A stretch of DNA of 64,000 nucleotides from Desertivirga xinjiangensis. GTDB lineage: Bacteria; Bacteroidota; Bacteroidia; Sphingobacteriales; Sphingobacteriaceae. The stretch lies in assembly GCF_024436435.1 (NCBI RefSeq), contig NZ_JAFMZP010000001.1, forward strand, positions 1,114,452 to 1,178,451. Reading direction: 5' to 3'. Under the pieces are notes generated by a model. The model saw nothing but the letters and a program-made list of their open reading frames with translations, had not been told where the DNA came from and did no database searches. Shown one piece after another: positions 1 to 9,458 of this stretch (its first letter is position 1; each line of letters opens with the position of its first letter). Position numbers and translations under genes: made by a program.

Positions 1-621
1 ATAAGATCTGCTTATTTGCGCCAGTTTTTTTAGTATTTCTGGCTGGCCCAGATAATTCAGATGAACATCTATAGATGATTTATAGATTTCCTTGTACATG
101 TCTCCAAAGTTGTTCATAAATTTTGGCGGGGGTGGAGGCGTCAAAACTACATCGGTGTATTTGTCTTCAGGGAAATGTGATGTCTGCTCGTCGGATGTTC
201 TTTTCTTTGTAAGATCGACTCCATAAAAGTTGAAGTCGAATTTGGTTCCCGGTTCCACTTCAATAATGTCAAATAAGCGGGTGTCGGAAGGAATAGGCTG
301 GAAGTAAACGATAAAAGAGTGCTTTTTCTCATCTGGTTTGAAATAATACATTTGAGGCGAGATGCTAATTCCTTCCGATTTAACGTAATGATACCTTTTT
401 CCGTCCGGTGTATTAATATAGATTTTAGGATCTAACCGTATCCATCCATTATTATTCAGATGCTCGAAACTGACAATGGTATGCTGTTTAGTGAATTCCA
501 CTTTCGTTATGTAACAGATCCCGTCGCCTACACTTCCTACATAAGGATTCTCATAGACCTGAGAAAAACCTGTAACAAAAAAGAATAGAAGGAGTCCGGT
601 TAATAGCAACTTACTTTTCAT
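1..621 (-). CDS. Secreted protein of unknown function, 3' end beyond the window
   Basis: The frame is open from an ATG at 621 down to base 1, giving 207 codons and no stop, so the C-terminus lies outside the window. It starts with a signal peptide (basic start, leucine/phenylalanine-rich core, cleavage near the serine-glutamine at about residue 20). The next ~120 residues alternate short beta-type segments (VEFTKQHTIVSF, WIRLDPKIYI, FYGVDL), a layout I associate with the N-terminal domain of Bacteroidota TlpA-type thioredoxin proteins. The thioredoxin fold itself, if present, would be outside the window. A proline run (about residues 162-166) separates this domain from a helical stretch. Function is not assigned. 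Secretion is well supported, family membership is not. Confidence 0.6.
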   Translation of the reverse strand, partial: MKSKLLLTGLLLFFFVTGFSQVYENPYVGSVGDGICYITKVEFTKQHTIVSFEHLNNNGWIRLDPKIYINTPDGKRYHYVKSEGISISPQMYYFKPDEKKHSFIVYFQPIPSDTRLFDIIEVEPGTKFDFNFYGVDLTKKRTSDEQTSHFPEDKYTDVVLTPPPPPKFMNNFGDMYKEIYKSSIDVHLNYLGQPEILKKLAQISRSY

Positions 622-763
622 ATTTTAAATTTGATTCTCTAAATATAAATTATTTAACTGGATATTTAATATTGTTTAAATCGCTTAATTTGTTGTTGGT
701 TTAATCTTCACTACTGACATAGGGTTGTCAATTTCACCCTGATATTTGTGCAAAACAATTTCA

Positions 764-1222
764 ATGGAAACCCAAAAAGAAAATGCATTTAATGTAATTG
801 GTATCGCAGTGCGTACCACAAATGAAGACGGCAAGTCCTCCAAAGACATACCGGAACTTTGGACCCGATTTATGAGTGAAAACATACCAGCGCAGATCAC
901 CGGAAAACTTGATGAATGTATCTATTGCCTGTACACAGAATACGAAAAGGATCATACCCGGCCATACACAACAATCCTGGGATGCAGAGTTGACAGCATT
1001 CAAGAGATCCCTGATGGCCTTGTTGGTAGAACCGTTGAGGAGGGTATGTATAATCGCTTTGTTGCCAAAGGCAACTTAATGGAGGGTGCGGTTTTCAATG
1101 AGTGGCTGAAGATATGGAACTCTGATATTGACAGGGCTTTCACTACAGACTATGAGGTATACGGCGAAGCCTCCCAGGATCCTGTTAATGGGGAAGCTGA
1201 CATTTTTGTTGCTGTGAAATGA
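764..1222 (+). CDS. GyrI-like / effector-binding domain protein
   Basis: This 152-residue stand-alone protein looks like the small-molecule-binding domain found at the C-terminus of AraC/MerR-type activators (GyrI-like, bacterial transcription activator effector-binding fold). Visible hallmarks are an N-terminal strand ending VIGIAVRTTNE, a helix with IPELWTRFM, the CIYCLYTEYE strand, a second half-domain from about residue 75 (TTILGCRVDS), an IWNSDID region, and a terminal IFVAVK strand. No DNA-binding domain is present, so it probably binds a ligand or protein partner in the cytoplasm. An in-frame ATG exists at 746, but the domain starts right after the ATG at 764, which I prefer. A hairpin at 1275 probably ends its transcript. 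It stands alone, with no operon partner. Confidence 0.75.
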   Translation: METQKENAFNVIGIAVRTTNEDGKSSKDIPELWTRFMSENIPAQITGKLDECIYCLYTEYEKDHTRPYTTILGCRVDSIQEIPDGLVGRTVEEGMYNRFVAKGNLMEGAVFNEWLKIWNSDIDRAFTTDYEVYGEASQDPVNGEADIFVAVK

Positions 1223-1274
1223 GCGACCGGCTTAAAGAACAGGATGCCTGTACGCTGAAATGACTCTCCTTAAA

Positions 1275-1299
1275 GCTCCATAACACTCTATTATGGAGC
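1275..1299. terminator. Hairpin element, copy 1
   Basis: A 9-bp perfect stem (GCTCCATAA pairing with TTATGGAGC) closes a 7-nt loop. It lies 52 bases after the effector-binding gene, with no T-run behind it. A near-copy sits at 12782-12807, so it may be a dispersed repeat as well as a transcript end. Confidence 0.5.
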
Positions 1300-1478
1300 A
1301 AACCGAAATCTATGCAGAGATGGATAGTCTCCTCCCGGCTGCAGTATTAGCTGAAGCGTAAGATTTAATATATACTTCAATTAAAATTTCGTTTATTTAC
1401 TTAACCAATCGCTAATGCTTATTTGATCTCCAGATAACATTAGATAACCAATTTTGCGCCGGAGTAAACTGTTGTTTC

Positions 1479-2051
1479 ATGTCAAGTTATTCAGATAGGA
1501 GTATTGATGAGTTGTTTTTTTCTATCAGGCAAAGAGATCCTTTGGCGTTTGAAGAATTGTATTCCAGAACCTGGAAAGACCTATTCTCCATAGCCTATAA
1601 ACGCCTTCGTGACGAGGATACATGTAAAGATATTTTGCAGGAAATTTATATAGATCTTTGGAACCGGGCGGCTGATTTGGAAATTTTAAATATTAAATCG
1701 TATCTATCCACAGCAACGAGGTATAAGATTATAACGCACATAAGCAGGAATTCTGGAAAGTCATATATTTTTGACCACTTGGAATATATGCTGGAGTCTT
1801 ATGACAAGGCGGATCACAGCCTTAATAAGAAAGAACTGCAAAAGATAGTAGATTTATGGATTGATACGCTTCCGAAGAAAAGAAAAGAAATTTTTCTTCT
1901 TAAGATTGAAAGCAACAAAACAACTACTGAAATAAGTTCTGAACTCAATATTTCGCGGAAAACTGTTCAGAATCAATTGCAGACAGCCTTGTCTGGTCTT
2001 AAGATCCACCTGAATAAGCTGGCTCTTTTACTCTCCATATTATTTTTTTAA
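1479..2051 (+). CDS. ECF RNA polymerase sigma factor (SusC-linked type)
   Basis: This 190-residue sigma-70 factor has sigma region 2 at about residues 18-65 (AFEELYSRTW, then DILQEIYIDLWNRA, the core-binding and -10 recognition helices) and sigma region 4 at about 130-175 (LPKKRKEIFLLK and the helix-turn-helix ISSELNISRKTVQNQL). It has no extracytoplasmic or ligand domain. The FecR-type anti-sigma gene starts 73 bases downstream and an STN-bearing SusC gene follows. That is the standard Bacteroidota trans-envelope signalling set, in which substrate binding at SusC releases sigma to transcribe the locus. The C-terminus is unusually hydrophobic (LALLLSILFF), a tail often seen in this subfamily. 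The ATG at 1479 fits the domain start. The target is inferred to be the downstream susC operon. Confidence 0.93.
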   Translation: MSSYSDRSIDELFFSIRQRDPLAFEELYSRTWKDLFSIAYKRLRDEDTCKDILQEIYIDLWNRAADLEILNIKSYLSTATRYKIITHISRNSGKSYIFDHLEYMLESYDKADHSLNKKELQKIVDLWIDTLPKKRKEIFLLKIESNKTTTEISSELNISRKTVQNQLQTALSGLKIHLNKLALLLSILFF

Positions 2052-2124
2052 TTTTTTTTTTGGGACTTTTCCGATCTCGTGAGACTATACACTGATCTGC
2101 GGCTGATGCAGATCTTTTTAGCTC

Positions 2125-3285
2125 ATGAAGAAAACCTTATCAAACAAAAAACACTTACAGCAGATCGCCAAAAAGATCCTCGATGGCTCCGCATCCCCGG
2201 AAGAGAGAGCTTTTTTTGAAGCTTTTTATAACAATTTTGATAAACAGGAAATCGATAGCAAAGCGTTTGATGAGATTGATCAAAAGCTTAGAAAGAATAT
2301 CCTGGCTCACATTACATCCGAAGAACCTCAGCCTGCCAAAGTTCTTTTTATCAGACCTTTGAGGAAACTCAGACTTGTTGCTGCAGCTATTGCCGGATTT
2401 TTGATTATAAGCAGTATAGCTTTGTATTATTATTCTCATATCAAGGCTGATGGTCAGCACTTCACTAATAATACATCGCCTTTAATTCCTGCCAAAGATA
2501 AAGCTATCCTCGTTCTTGAAGATGGCAGGGAAGTGGAACTTGATAGTACAGAAATAGATATCTCAAAAATTGCCGTTTCAGATGTACTTAACCAGTCTTC
2601 ATCGTCCGGTCAGAGCTCTGCCGGCTCTCAGATCCAATTCAACTCTGTTTATACTGCTCCGGCCAGTACATACAATGTTATCCTGAGTGATGGCACACAC
2701 GTGTGGTTAAATGCACGCTCTCGCTTGAGGTACCCGGGCAAATTTTCCGGTGACGAGCGTAAAGTTGAATTAGAGGGTGAGGCTTATTTTGAGGTGGCGA
2801 AACAGTATACTCAACAAGGTGAAAAGATACCTTTTAAAGTGATAACAGGAACACAGGAAGTTGAAGTACTTGGAACCGAGTTTAACATCAACAGCTATTC
2901 ACAGGGTCGTATTTTAACAACTCTCATCTCGGGAAGTGTAAGGTTAAATGATACCCGGAGTCCTGGAAGCTCAATACTATTAAAACCACTTCAGCAGGCA
3001 GAGTACCAGGGAGCATCTTTCAAGACCAGGCAGGCAAATCCTGAGAAGATATTAGCCTGGAAAAACGGAGTGTTCCATTTTGATAATCAAACTATTGAAG
3101 AGATAATGGAGGAAGTATCTGATTGGTACCAGGTCGATTTCACCATTGATGATCAAGCGAAAAGGGAGCGCTTTACAGGGATACTTTCCCGGTACAACAA
3201 CATAGAGTCATTGGTGAACAAGTTAAGATTAACCAACAGTTTAACGATCGAAATAAAAGGAAGGGAGGTTTCAGTGACCAAATAA
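2125..3285 (+). CDS. FecR family anti-sigma factor
   Basis: This 386-residue inner-membrane anti-sigma factor has a cytoplasmic N-terminal sigma-binding region at about 1-75, rich in short helices (KKILDGSASPEERAFFEAF). One membrane span follows at about 78-103, then a periplasmic FecR domain at about 180-285 (YNVILSDGTHVWLNA, RYPGKF, VELEGEAYFEVAK, VEVLGTEFNINSY). The C-terminal DUF4974-type domain ends in FTGILSRYNNIESL and a beta strand, and would contact the STN domain of the SusC at 3388. A serine-rich linker lies near residues 155-168. It probably holds the sigma factor at 1479 inactive until SusC binds its ligand. The neighbours make this assignment secure. Confidence 0.93.
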   Translation: MKKTLSNKKHLQQIAKKILDGSASPEERAFFEAFYNNFDKQEIDSKAFDEIDQKLRKNILAHITSEEPQPAKVLFIRPLRKLRLVAAAIAGFLIISSIALYYYSHIKADGQHFTNNTSPLIPAKDKAILVLEDGREVELDSTEIDISKIAVSDVLNQSSSSGQSSAGSQIQFNSVYTAPASTYNVILSDGTHVWLNARSRLRYPGKFSGDERKVELEGEAYFEVAKQYTQQGEKIPFKVITGTQEVEVLGTEFNINSYSQGRILTTLISGSVRLNDTRSPGSSILLKPLQQAEYQGASFKTRQANPEKILAWKNGVFHFDNQTIEEIMEEVSDWYQVDFTIDDQAKRERFTGILSRYNNIESLVNKLRLTNSLTIEIKGREVSVTK

Positions 3286-3387
3286 TTGCGCAAACATAGT
3301 CATAATAGTAAACCGGAATGCAGCAACATCCCGGCTTATTAACTGAAATGTCAAGGTATACACATTAACCAACAATCAGATATTCAA

Positions 3388-6300
3388 ATGTACTATTTAT
3401 TCATTACTAATTTCCTAAAAAGGGGAAGGTCTTCGTTCCTGAAATCATGTTGGATGATGATACCCCTTTTAATTATTTCCCTGATACATATCTCAGCAGC
3501 TGCACGGGCACAAAACATCAGTCTGAAAATGGAAAATGCAACTGTCAAAGAGGTGCTTGAAAGCCTCAATAAGCAAACCGGTGTTAAATTCTTATTTAAT
3601 AATGCTGACATCGAAAAGGCTTCGAGAATATCAGTTTCCGTCAGCAATAAACCGCTTCCGGAGCTTCTGGGGGAAGTGCTGAAGCCAATCGGACTATCGT
3701 ACGTGATAGATGATAATACCGTAATTATAAAGAAAGTTAAATCAACACGCCAGGAAAGGACTATTACTGGTAAGGTCACCGCGGAAACAGGAGAAACCTT
3801 GCCGGGTGTAACTGTCCAGGTAAAAGGAGAGCCGTACGTAACTACCACTAACGAGAAAGGAATCTACTCGATTAAGGTTCGCGACTCAAAAAATACCCTG
3901 GTCTTCTCTTTTGTAGGGCACCAGACCAAAGAAGCTGAGATAGGCAGCAGGGAAGTCGTAAATATGGTGTTGCCTGTGGAAAACACCGATCTGCAGGAAG
4001 TTGTAATTGTGGGTTACGGGCAGGTAGCTAAAAAGGATCTAACCGGGGCGGTTTCACAAGTAAACCTCGCAGAGCTTTCAAAAGCGCCGGTTGTTTCGTT
4101 TGATCAGGCCCTGGCCGGCCGTATGGCGGGTGTAAAAGTATCAACTGCTGAGGACGGTCAGCCAGGATCAGAAATGAGTATTGTGATACGGGGCGCTAAT
4201 TCATTAACCCAAACAAACGCTCCCCTATATGTGGTGGATGGGTTTCCGATAGAAAACTTCCAGAACGCTGGCGTGAACACAGATGATATCGAATCGATCA
4301 CAGTATTGAAAGATGCTTCGTCAACAGCTATCTATGGTGCCCGCGGGGCAAATGGGGTTATTGTTATTGAAACAAAAAAGGGGAAGGCGGGAAGGCCTGT
4401 GATTTCATACAGCAGCTCACTGGGCTTCAATGAGGTGCATAAAACTATCGATATGTTAAACCCGTACGAGTTCGTTAAGTATGAAATGGAGGAGGATCGG
4501 TATACTAATTCTGAAGATAAACTTGACTATTACTCAGAAGGAAAAAGCCTCGATTCTTATAGAGCAGTACCAGGTATCGACTGGCAGGGGCGTTTGTTCA
4601 GGCAGGGACACACGCAGATACATAATATTGCTCTTCGCGGTGGCACCAGTGCTACGAAATATTCAATTTCTGGTTCTATATTTAATTCTGAAGGAGTTGT
4701 AACTAATACCGGTTACAAACGATACCAGGGAAGGCTTTCTCTCGACCAGACTATTAATAAAAAGTTTAAAGTAGCCGCTAACCTAAATTTTAACAATCAG
4801 GAGACTTATGGACAGCTGGTAGGCAGATCCGCCTCAACAGCCTCAACAGCTATTAATGGTTACTTATTGTATTCTGTTTGGGCATACAGGCCGGTAAGTA
4901 CATCTGCGGGAGTAGGAGAAGAAAACCTGCAATCCGATATTATTGATGGCGACATTGAAGAAACCGTTGATTTCCGGATCAATCCAATCGTTTCTGCCGA
5001 AAACACCCTGAGAGAGCGGCATATGAATAACCTTACTGCAAATGTCAACGCCGACTATAATATAAATCCCGATCTTACCCTTAAAGTAAGTGGCGGATTT
5101 TATGGAATTCTCGGTGATAACCAGGAGTTTTATAATAGCAAAACTTTAAGAGGTACACCAGTAAGATCCAATAACATTAATGGGGTTAACGGTTCAATAT
5201 ATTACTCTCAAAGAGCAGACTGGATAAATGAAAATACACTTACCTGGAGAAAGAAATATAACCGTCACAGGATAGAGCTGATGGGCGGTTTCACATGGCA
5301 GAAATCCAAGAGTTCGGCTTATGGCTTCTCTGCAGTTCTGGTTCCGAATGAAAATCTCGGTATTAACGGGCTATCACAGGGCAGTCCTTTGGAAATGTTA
5401 TCTGCAAGCACTTACAATACCTTAGTATCGTACGTTTCCAGGTTGAATTATAACTACCGGACGAAGTACTTGTTAACCACAACTTTCAGAGCCGATGGCT
5501 CATCGAAGTTTGCCAGGGGTAACCGATGGGCTTATTTCCCATCTGCTGCGTTGGCCTGGCGGATGGACAGAGAAAGATTTCTAAGAAAAATTCGGTTCAT
5601 CTCTGATTCTAAACTTAGATTGAGTTATGGTATCACAGGAAATAATCGTGTTAGTGATTTTGCCTATTTACCAGCAGCAGCTTTACCTGATTTGGGAAGT
5701 TATTCGTTCAACAACGAACGTTTGCTTGGATTAAACTTCACCAGTCTGGGCAACAAAGACCTGAAATGGGAAAGCACGCGCCAGCTAGATCTAGGTTATG
5801 ACCTTGGCTTATTTAAAGACCGGATATCACTCACTGCAGATGTTTATCAAAAAACTACGTTCGATCTGTTGCTAAATGCACCAATACCTTATACTACCGG
5901 GTACAGCCGTGTGTTCAAAAACATAGGTAAGGTACGTAATGAGGGTCTGGAGCTCACTCTGAACACCCGCAATGTTAGCTCTAAAAACTTTTACTGGAAC
6001 TCTAATTTCAATATCAGTTTCAACAAGAATAAGATTATGGCGCTTACAGAAGATCAGAAAAACATGCAGTCTTATATATCCTCTTTCGTGAGTCGTATGG
6101 CTGAAGAACCTTTATATATAGCGGAAGTAGGTAAATCGGCAGCAAGATTTTATGGATTGGTCTGGGACGGCGTATATCAATATGACGATTTTGACCAGCT
6201 TTCTAATGGAGCATACCGCTTAAAAAACAACATCACTACTAATGGAGATCTGAGGGAAATGATAAGACCCGGAGATATCAAATACAAAGATATGAATGGC

Positions 6301-6846
6301 GACCTCGTAGTGGATGCATATGATAAAACTGTTATTGGCAATCCGAACCCTAAACACTATGGAGGTTTTACTAATTCTTTTGGTTATAAAGGTATTGAGC
6401 TAAGCGTTCACATGCAATGGTCGTACGGAAATGAAATTATGAATGCCAACCGCCTGATCTTTGAGGGGAATATTACAGGAATGCCTCATGTTAATCAATA
6501 TGCCTCTTGGGCAAACCGCTGGACGCCTGAAAATCCAAGCAATACACTATTCAGGACGGGTGGTGCGGGTCCTCAGGTTATGTCCTCGAGGACGCTGGAA
6601 GACGGGTCTTATCTCAGGTTAAAAACAGTCTCCCTGGGTTACAATCTCCCATCGACATGGTTGAAGAGAGTCAATATATCGAACATTAACCTGAATGTTG
6701 CAGCACAAAACTTTTTAACCTGGACCAAATATTCAGGTTTAGATCCGGAAGTATCTGTATTCAACTCGGTGTTAACCCCAGGATTTGACTACTCAGCATA
6801 TCCTAATGCTCGAACACTAGTTTTTGGTTTAAAGGTGCAATTTTAA
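3388..6846 (+). CDS. SusC/RagA TonB-dependent outer-membrane transporter with STN signalling domain (PUL A)
   Basis: At 1152 residues this is the longest of the three SusC proteins here. After a long signal peptide (~40 residues, ending ARAQ) comes an STN domain at about 42-115 (ATVKEVLESLNKQTGVKF), the part that talks to FecR. A carboxypeptidase-regulatory-like beta-sandwich follows at about 123-200 (GKVTAETGETLPGVTV). The plug domain starts near 204 with EVVIVGYG and contains YVVDGFPIE and DASSTAIYGARGANGV. The rest is the 22-strand barrel, ending with an aromatic-terminated strand (GLKVQF). With SusD it imports a glycan or similar ligand, energised by TonB/ExbBD. It is closely related to the SusC at 37159 (shared TWTKYSGLDPEVS and LTPGFDYSAY near the C-terminus), but only this copy has STN. 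Confidence 0.96.
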   Translation: MYYLFITNFLKRGRSSFLKSCWMMIPLLIISLIHISAAARAQNISLKMENATVKEVLESLNKQTGVKFLFNNADIEKASRISVSVSNKPLPELLGEVLKPIGLSYVIDDNTVIIKKVKSTRQERTITGKVTAETGETLPGVTVQVKGEPYVTTTNEKGIYSIKVRDSKNTLVFSFVGHQTKEAEIGSREVVNMVLPVENTDLQEVVIVGYGQVAKKDLTGAVSQVNLAELSKAPVVSFDQALAGRMAGVKVSTAEDGQPGSEMSIVIRGANSLTQTNAPLYVVDGFPIENFQNAGVNTDDIESITVLKDASSTAIYGARGANGVIVIETKKGKAGRPVISYSSSLGFNEVHKTIDMLNPYEFVKYEMEEDRYTNSEDKLDYYSEGKSLDSYRAVPGIDWQGRLFRQGHTQIHNIALRGGTSATKYSISGSIFNSEGVVTNTGYKRYQGRLSLDQTINKKFKVAANLNFNNQETYGQLVGRSASTASTAINGYLLYSVWAYRPVSTSAGVGEENLQSDIIDGDIEETVDFRINPIVSAENTLRERHMNNLTANVNADYNINPDLTLKVSGGFYGILGDNQEFYNSKTLRGTPVRSNNINGVNGSIYYSQRADWINENTLTWRKKYNRHRIELMGGFTWQKSKSSAYGFSAVLVPNENLGINGLSQGSPLEMLSASTYNTLVSYVSRLNYNYRTKYLLTTTFRADGSSKFARGNRWAYFPSAALAWRMDRERFLRKIRFISDSKLRLSYGITGNNRVSDFAYLPAAALPDLGSYSFNNERLLGLNFTSLGNKDLKWESTRQLDLGYDLGLFKDRISLTADVYQKTTFDLLLNAPIPYTTGYSRVFKNIGKVRNEGLELTLNTRNVSSKNFYWNSNFNISFNKNKIMALTEDQKNMQSYISSFVSRMAEEPLYIAEVGKSAARFYGLVWDGVYQYDDFDQLSNGAYRLKNNITTNGDLREMIRPGDIKYKDMNGDLVVDAYDKTVIGNPNPKHYGGFTNSFGYKGIELSVHMQWSYGNEIMNANRLIFEGNITGMPHVNQYASWANRWTPENPSNTLFRTGGAGPQVMSSRTLEDGSYLRLKTVSLGYNLPSTWLKRVNISNINLNVAAQNFLTWTKYSGLDPEVSVFNSVLTPGFDYSAYPNARTLVFGLKVQF

Positions 6847-6850
6847 GAAA

Positions 6851-8467
6851 ATGAAGAAATTGATGAAAAACAAGTTCAAAATAACCGTTGGAGCAACTAT
6901 GTTTTTATGCCTAATGGTAAGTTCTTGCCAGCAGGCTCTCGACACAGCGCCTCTGGATACTATATCACCTGAATTTTATTATGAAAATGAAGATCAGCTT
7001 AAAACCGCGCTGGCTGGGGTTTATGGAATTATGACTGACACCCGCAGTGAGGAGCCCCTGTACGCGGCGGCATACATCAGTTCTATGGGTACAGAAGGTG
7101 ATGACGGATATTATAGAAAGGGGCCGGAACGGAATATTGTAGGTCAGTTTTTTTACAATGCCAGCACGCCTGCAATTTCGCACCTCTGGGAATACCTTTA
7201 TAAGGGGATCAATCTTGCAAATACTCTGCTTGAGAGAATTGATGGGGCCGAGATCGAAGACCAAAAACGTGAGATTATCCGGGGAGAGGCTCTGTTTCTG
7301 AGATCTTACTATTATTTTCTCTTAGTATCTAACTGGGGGGATGTACCTTTAATTCTGGAATCCACAAAGTCGGCATACAACCATCAGATCGCCCGAACAC
7401 CTTCAAAAGAAGTGTACGAGCAGATTACCGCCGATATGCAAAAGGCTTATGACTTGGTAGAGACAGCTACTGAGGTAGGGCACGGGGGCCGGGTCAATAA
7501 GTCGGCAGTGGCCGGTATTTTAGCTCGTGTATACCTGTACTGGGCAGGCTACCCCTTAAGAAATAAGGCAAAGTATGAAGACGCCCGCACATGGGCACTA
7601 AAAGTGATGCAATCCGACCAGCATCAGCTGGCCCCCTCGTTCAGTCAAATATTTATTAATTATGCTCAGGACAAATACAATGTCAAAGAGAGTATCTGGG
7701 AGGTAGAATTTGCCGGAAACCGTACTGACCGCCCCCGGCAGGCTGGCTTAGTAGGTAATTATATAGGTATTCGAAGCACAAATGATCAGATAGGAAATAG
7801 TAATGCCAACGTACGGGCGGCAGCGAGACTTTACCGGTTATACGGAGATGGCGACAAGCGCAGAGACTGGTCTATTGCGCCATTTGAGTATATTCCGATA
7901 GAGTCTACTACAAGAGTGAACTATGATGCGGCGAATATCTGGAATAGATATGCAGGAAAATATAGAAGGGAATACGAGACAGTTTTACCAAAATCGAAGG
8001 GTTATACTCCAATCAATTATCCACTTCTCCGGTATGCCGACGTTCTTTTGATGTTCGCAGAAGCGGACAACGAATTTATGGGACGGCCAACTCCCGAAGC
8101 CATAGATGCTGTTAATGAAGTTCGCCGGAGAGGCTATGAAGTGCCTCTCGATGTAGCTAATCCGATAAGTGACTTAGGTGCCGAGGATACGGTCGATAAA
8201 TTTAGCTTTTTACAGGCTATTCAGGACGAACGTTCAAGAGAACTGAATTTTGAAAGCCTGCGCCGGAACGATCTTATACGCTGGGGTATATACCTGTATT
8301 CTATGAAGGCCCTGGCCACAGATTACGAGCAAGGCTCCGGTGTGCCATCAAATGCTCTGACGGTTGTGCCTTCTTTAAAATATGTTAATACCAAACACTT
8401 ATTCTGGCCCATTCCTACCCGCGAGCTGACAGTTAATAAATTATTAGTGCAAAATCCAGGTTGGTAA
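6851..8467 (+). CDS. SusD/RagB surface glycan-binding lipoprotein (PUL A)
   Basis: This 538-residue protein starts four bases after the susC stop. A lipoprotein signal with lipobox VSSC puts the lipid-bearing cysteine near residue 26. SusD-type features include the TPR-like helical scaffold with EIIRGEALFLRSYYYF at about 137-152, the LRYADVLLMFAEA helix, DERSRELNFESLRRNDLIRW, and the LVQNPGW ending typical of RagB/SusD C-terminal domains. It forms the lid of the SusC at 3388 and captures oligosaccharide at the cell surface. Its closest relative in the window is the SusD at 40342, which shares the SVAGILARVYLYWAGYP-type segment and the C-terminal ending. Substrate cannot be read from sequence. 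Confidence 0.95.
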   Translation: MKKLMKNKFKITVGATMFLCLMVSSCQQALDTAPLDTISPEFYYENEDQLKTALAGVYGIMTDTRSEEPLYAAAYISSMGTEGDDGYYRKGPERNIVGQFFYNASTPAISHLWEYLYKGINLANTLLERIDGAEIEDQKREIIRGEALFLRSYYYFLLVSNWGDVPLILESTKSAYNHQIARTPSKEVYEQITADMQKAYDLVETATEVGHGGRVNKSAVAGILARVYLYWAGYPLRNKAKYEDARTWALKVMQSDQHQLAPSFSQIFINYAQDKYNVKESIWEVEFAGNRTDRPRQAGLVGNYIGIRSTNDQIGNSNANVRAAARLYRLYGDGDKRRDWSIAPFEYIPIESTTRVNYDAANIWNRYAGKYRREYETVLPKSKGYTPINYPLLRYADVLLMFAEADNEFMGRPTPEAIDAVNEVRRRGYEVPLDVANPISDLGAEDTVDKFSFLQAIQDERSRELNFESLRRNDLIRWGIYLYSMKALATDYEQGSGVPSNALTVVPSLKYVNTKHLFWPIPTRELTVNKLLVQNPGW

Positions 8468-8489
8468 TAAACTTAAATAAATTACTCAG

Positions 8490-9446
8490 ATGAAAAAAAT
8501 AAGTTTTTGGAGCTTCTCCTTAGTGATCTTGATGCTGTTTTCTTGTGAGAAGAGCTTCGAGTTGGAAGAGGTTGCATTCAATATAAAAGAGGTAAAAATT
8601 TCCGACGCAGAAGATGAAGAAGGTAACCCGGTAAAAAAGGTTGTCTTTGATTTTGAAGGCAGTTCAGATGTCCTGTCTTTCTATTCGGGGGAGCTTTTTC
8701 ACAATTATGATAATAGAACAGGGCGCATAGTTAGAAATCTAGCCCTGCAAATGTCTTTTAGCTCGAACTGCAAGCTGAACAGTGGCACGCGAGCACTTGA
8801 GGATCAGCTGTCGGTACAGATTTCCCACGATTTTAACGGAGTATACACAGTTGACAATATAAATGCAGCTACCTGGATTGATGTCACTGATAAATTCGTT
8901 TTGTCGCCTTTAGTACCTGGAGATGATTTTATTACTTCGGGGGAAGTAAATCTAAAGGATCTGAGTGAGCCCGGAAAACCAATGTACATAAGCTTCAAAT
9001 ATGTCACACCAAGGCAAACCAGCCAGCTCAGGCATACCCAATGGCGGATACGCAACTTTCAATTGACTCAAAATACTGACATTGGCACATCTGTACTGGC
9101 CACACAATCAACATTCGGATGGAATATGCTCCATGAGGGTGTATTAGAAAATGGCAGGTCAAGCTCAAGTTCCTCTCAGATTGTGTTGAGGGGGAACAAC
9201 AGGTCGGCTAATTTTGATTCACCTACGGTGGATTGGGCCGTGTCGCCGCCGATAACTTTTGCAGACGATGTAGATTTAGGGCCAGACCTGCCCGTTGCAA
9301 TTAAGAGCTATGGAGATAATCCGGTGCAGAGCTTTACCTATTACTACAGTCAGCCTGGAACCTATAAAGCTGTTTTCAAAGCTGCTAACCAGAATATTAA
9401 AGATCAAAGGGAATTAATAAAGGAAATTGTAGTTCCTGCATACTAA
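8490..9446 (+). CDS. DUF5017-type surface lipoprotein (PUL A)
   Basis: This 318-residue lipoprotein has lipobox LFSC at about residues 16-19. It resembles the DUF5017 proteins that follow SusD in many Bacteroidota loci and take the SusE/SusF position. Shared features with the two copies at 41980 and 42933 are the FEGSSDVLSFYSGE motif near residue 55, DFNGVYTVDNINAATW, a KPMYISFKY strand, and a C-terminal PKD-like strand pair (YYYSQPGTYKAVFKAAN). It probably binds glycan at the cell surface. A serine run near residues 225-230 looks like a flexible loop. The three paralogues support the family call, but the biochemical role is inferred from position only. Confidence 0.75.
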   Translation: MKKISFWSFSLVILMLFSCEKSFELEEVAFNIKEVKISDAEDEEGNPVKKVVFDFEGSSDVLSFYSGELFHNYDNRTGRIVRNLALQMSFSSNCKLNSGTRALEDQLSVQISHDFNGVYTVDNINAATWIDVTDKFVLSPLVPGDDFITSGEVNLKDLSEPGKPMYISFKYVTPRQTSQLRHTQWRIRNFQLTQNTDIGTSVLATQSTFGWNMLHEGVLENGRSSSSSSQIVLRGNNRSANFDSPTVDWAVSPPITFADDVDLGPDLPVAIKSYGDNPVQSFTYYYSQPGTYKAVFKAANQNIKDQRELIKEIVVPAY

Positions 9447-9458
9447 GCTAGTATAGAT

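Noticed and set aside
147..332. A 61-residue minus-strand open frame near the left edge
   Set aside because: It lies in another frame inside the larger secreted-protein gene that is open from 621 to the window start.
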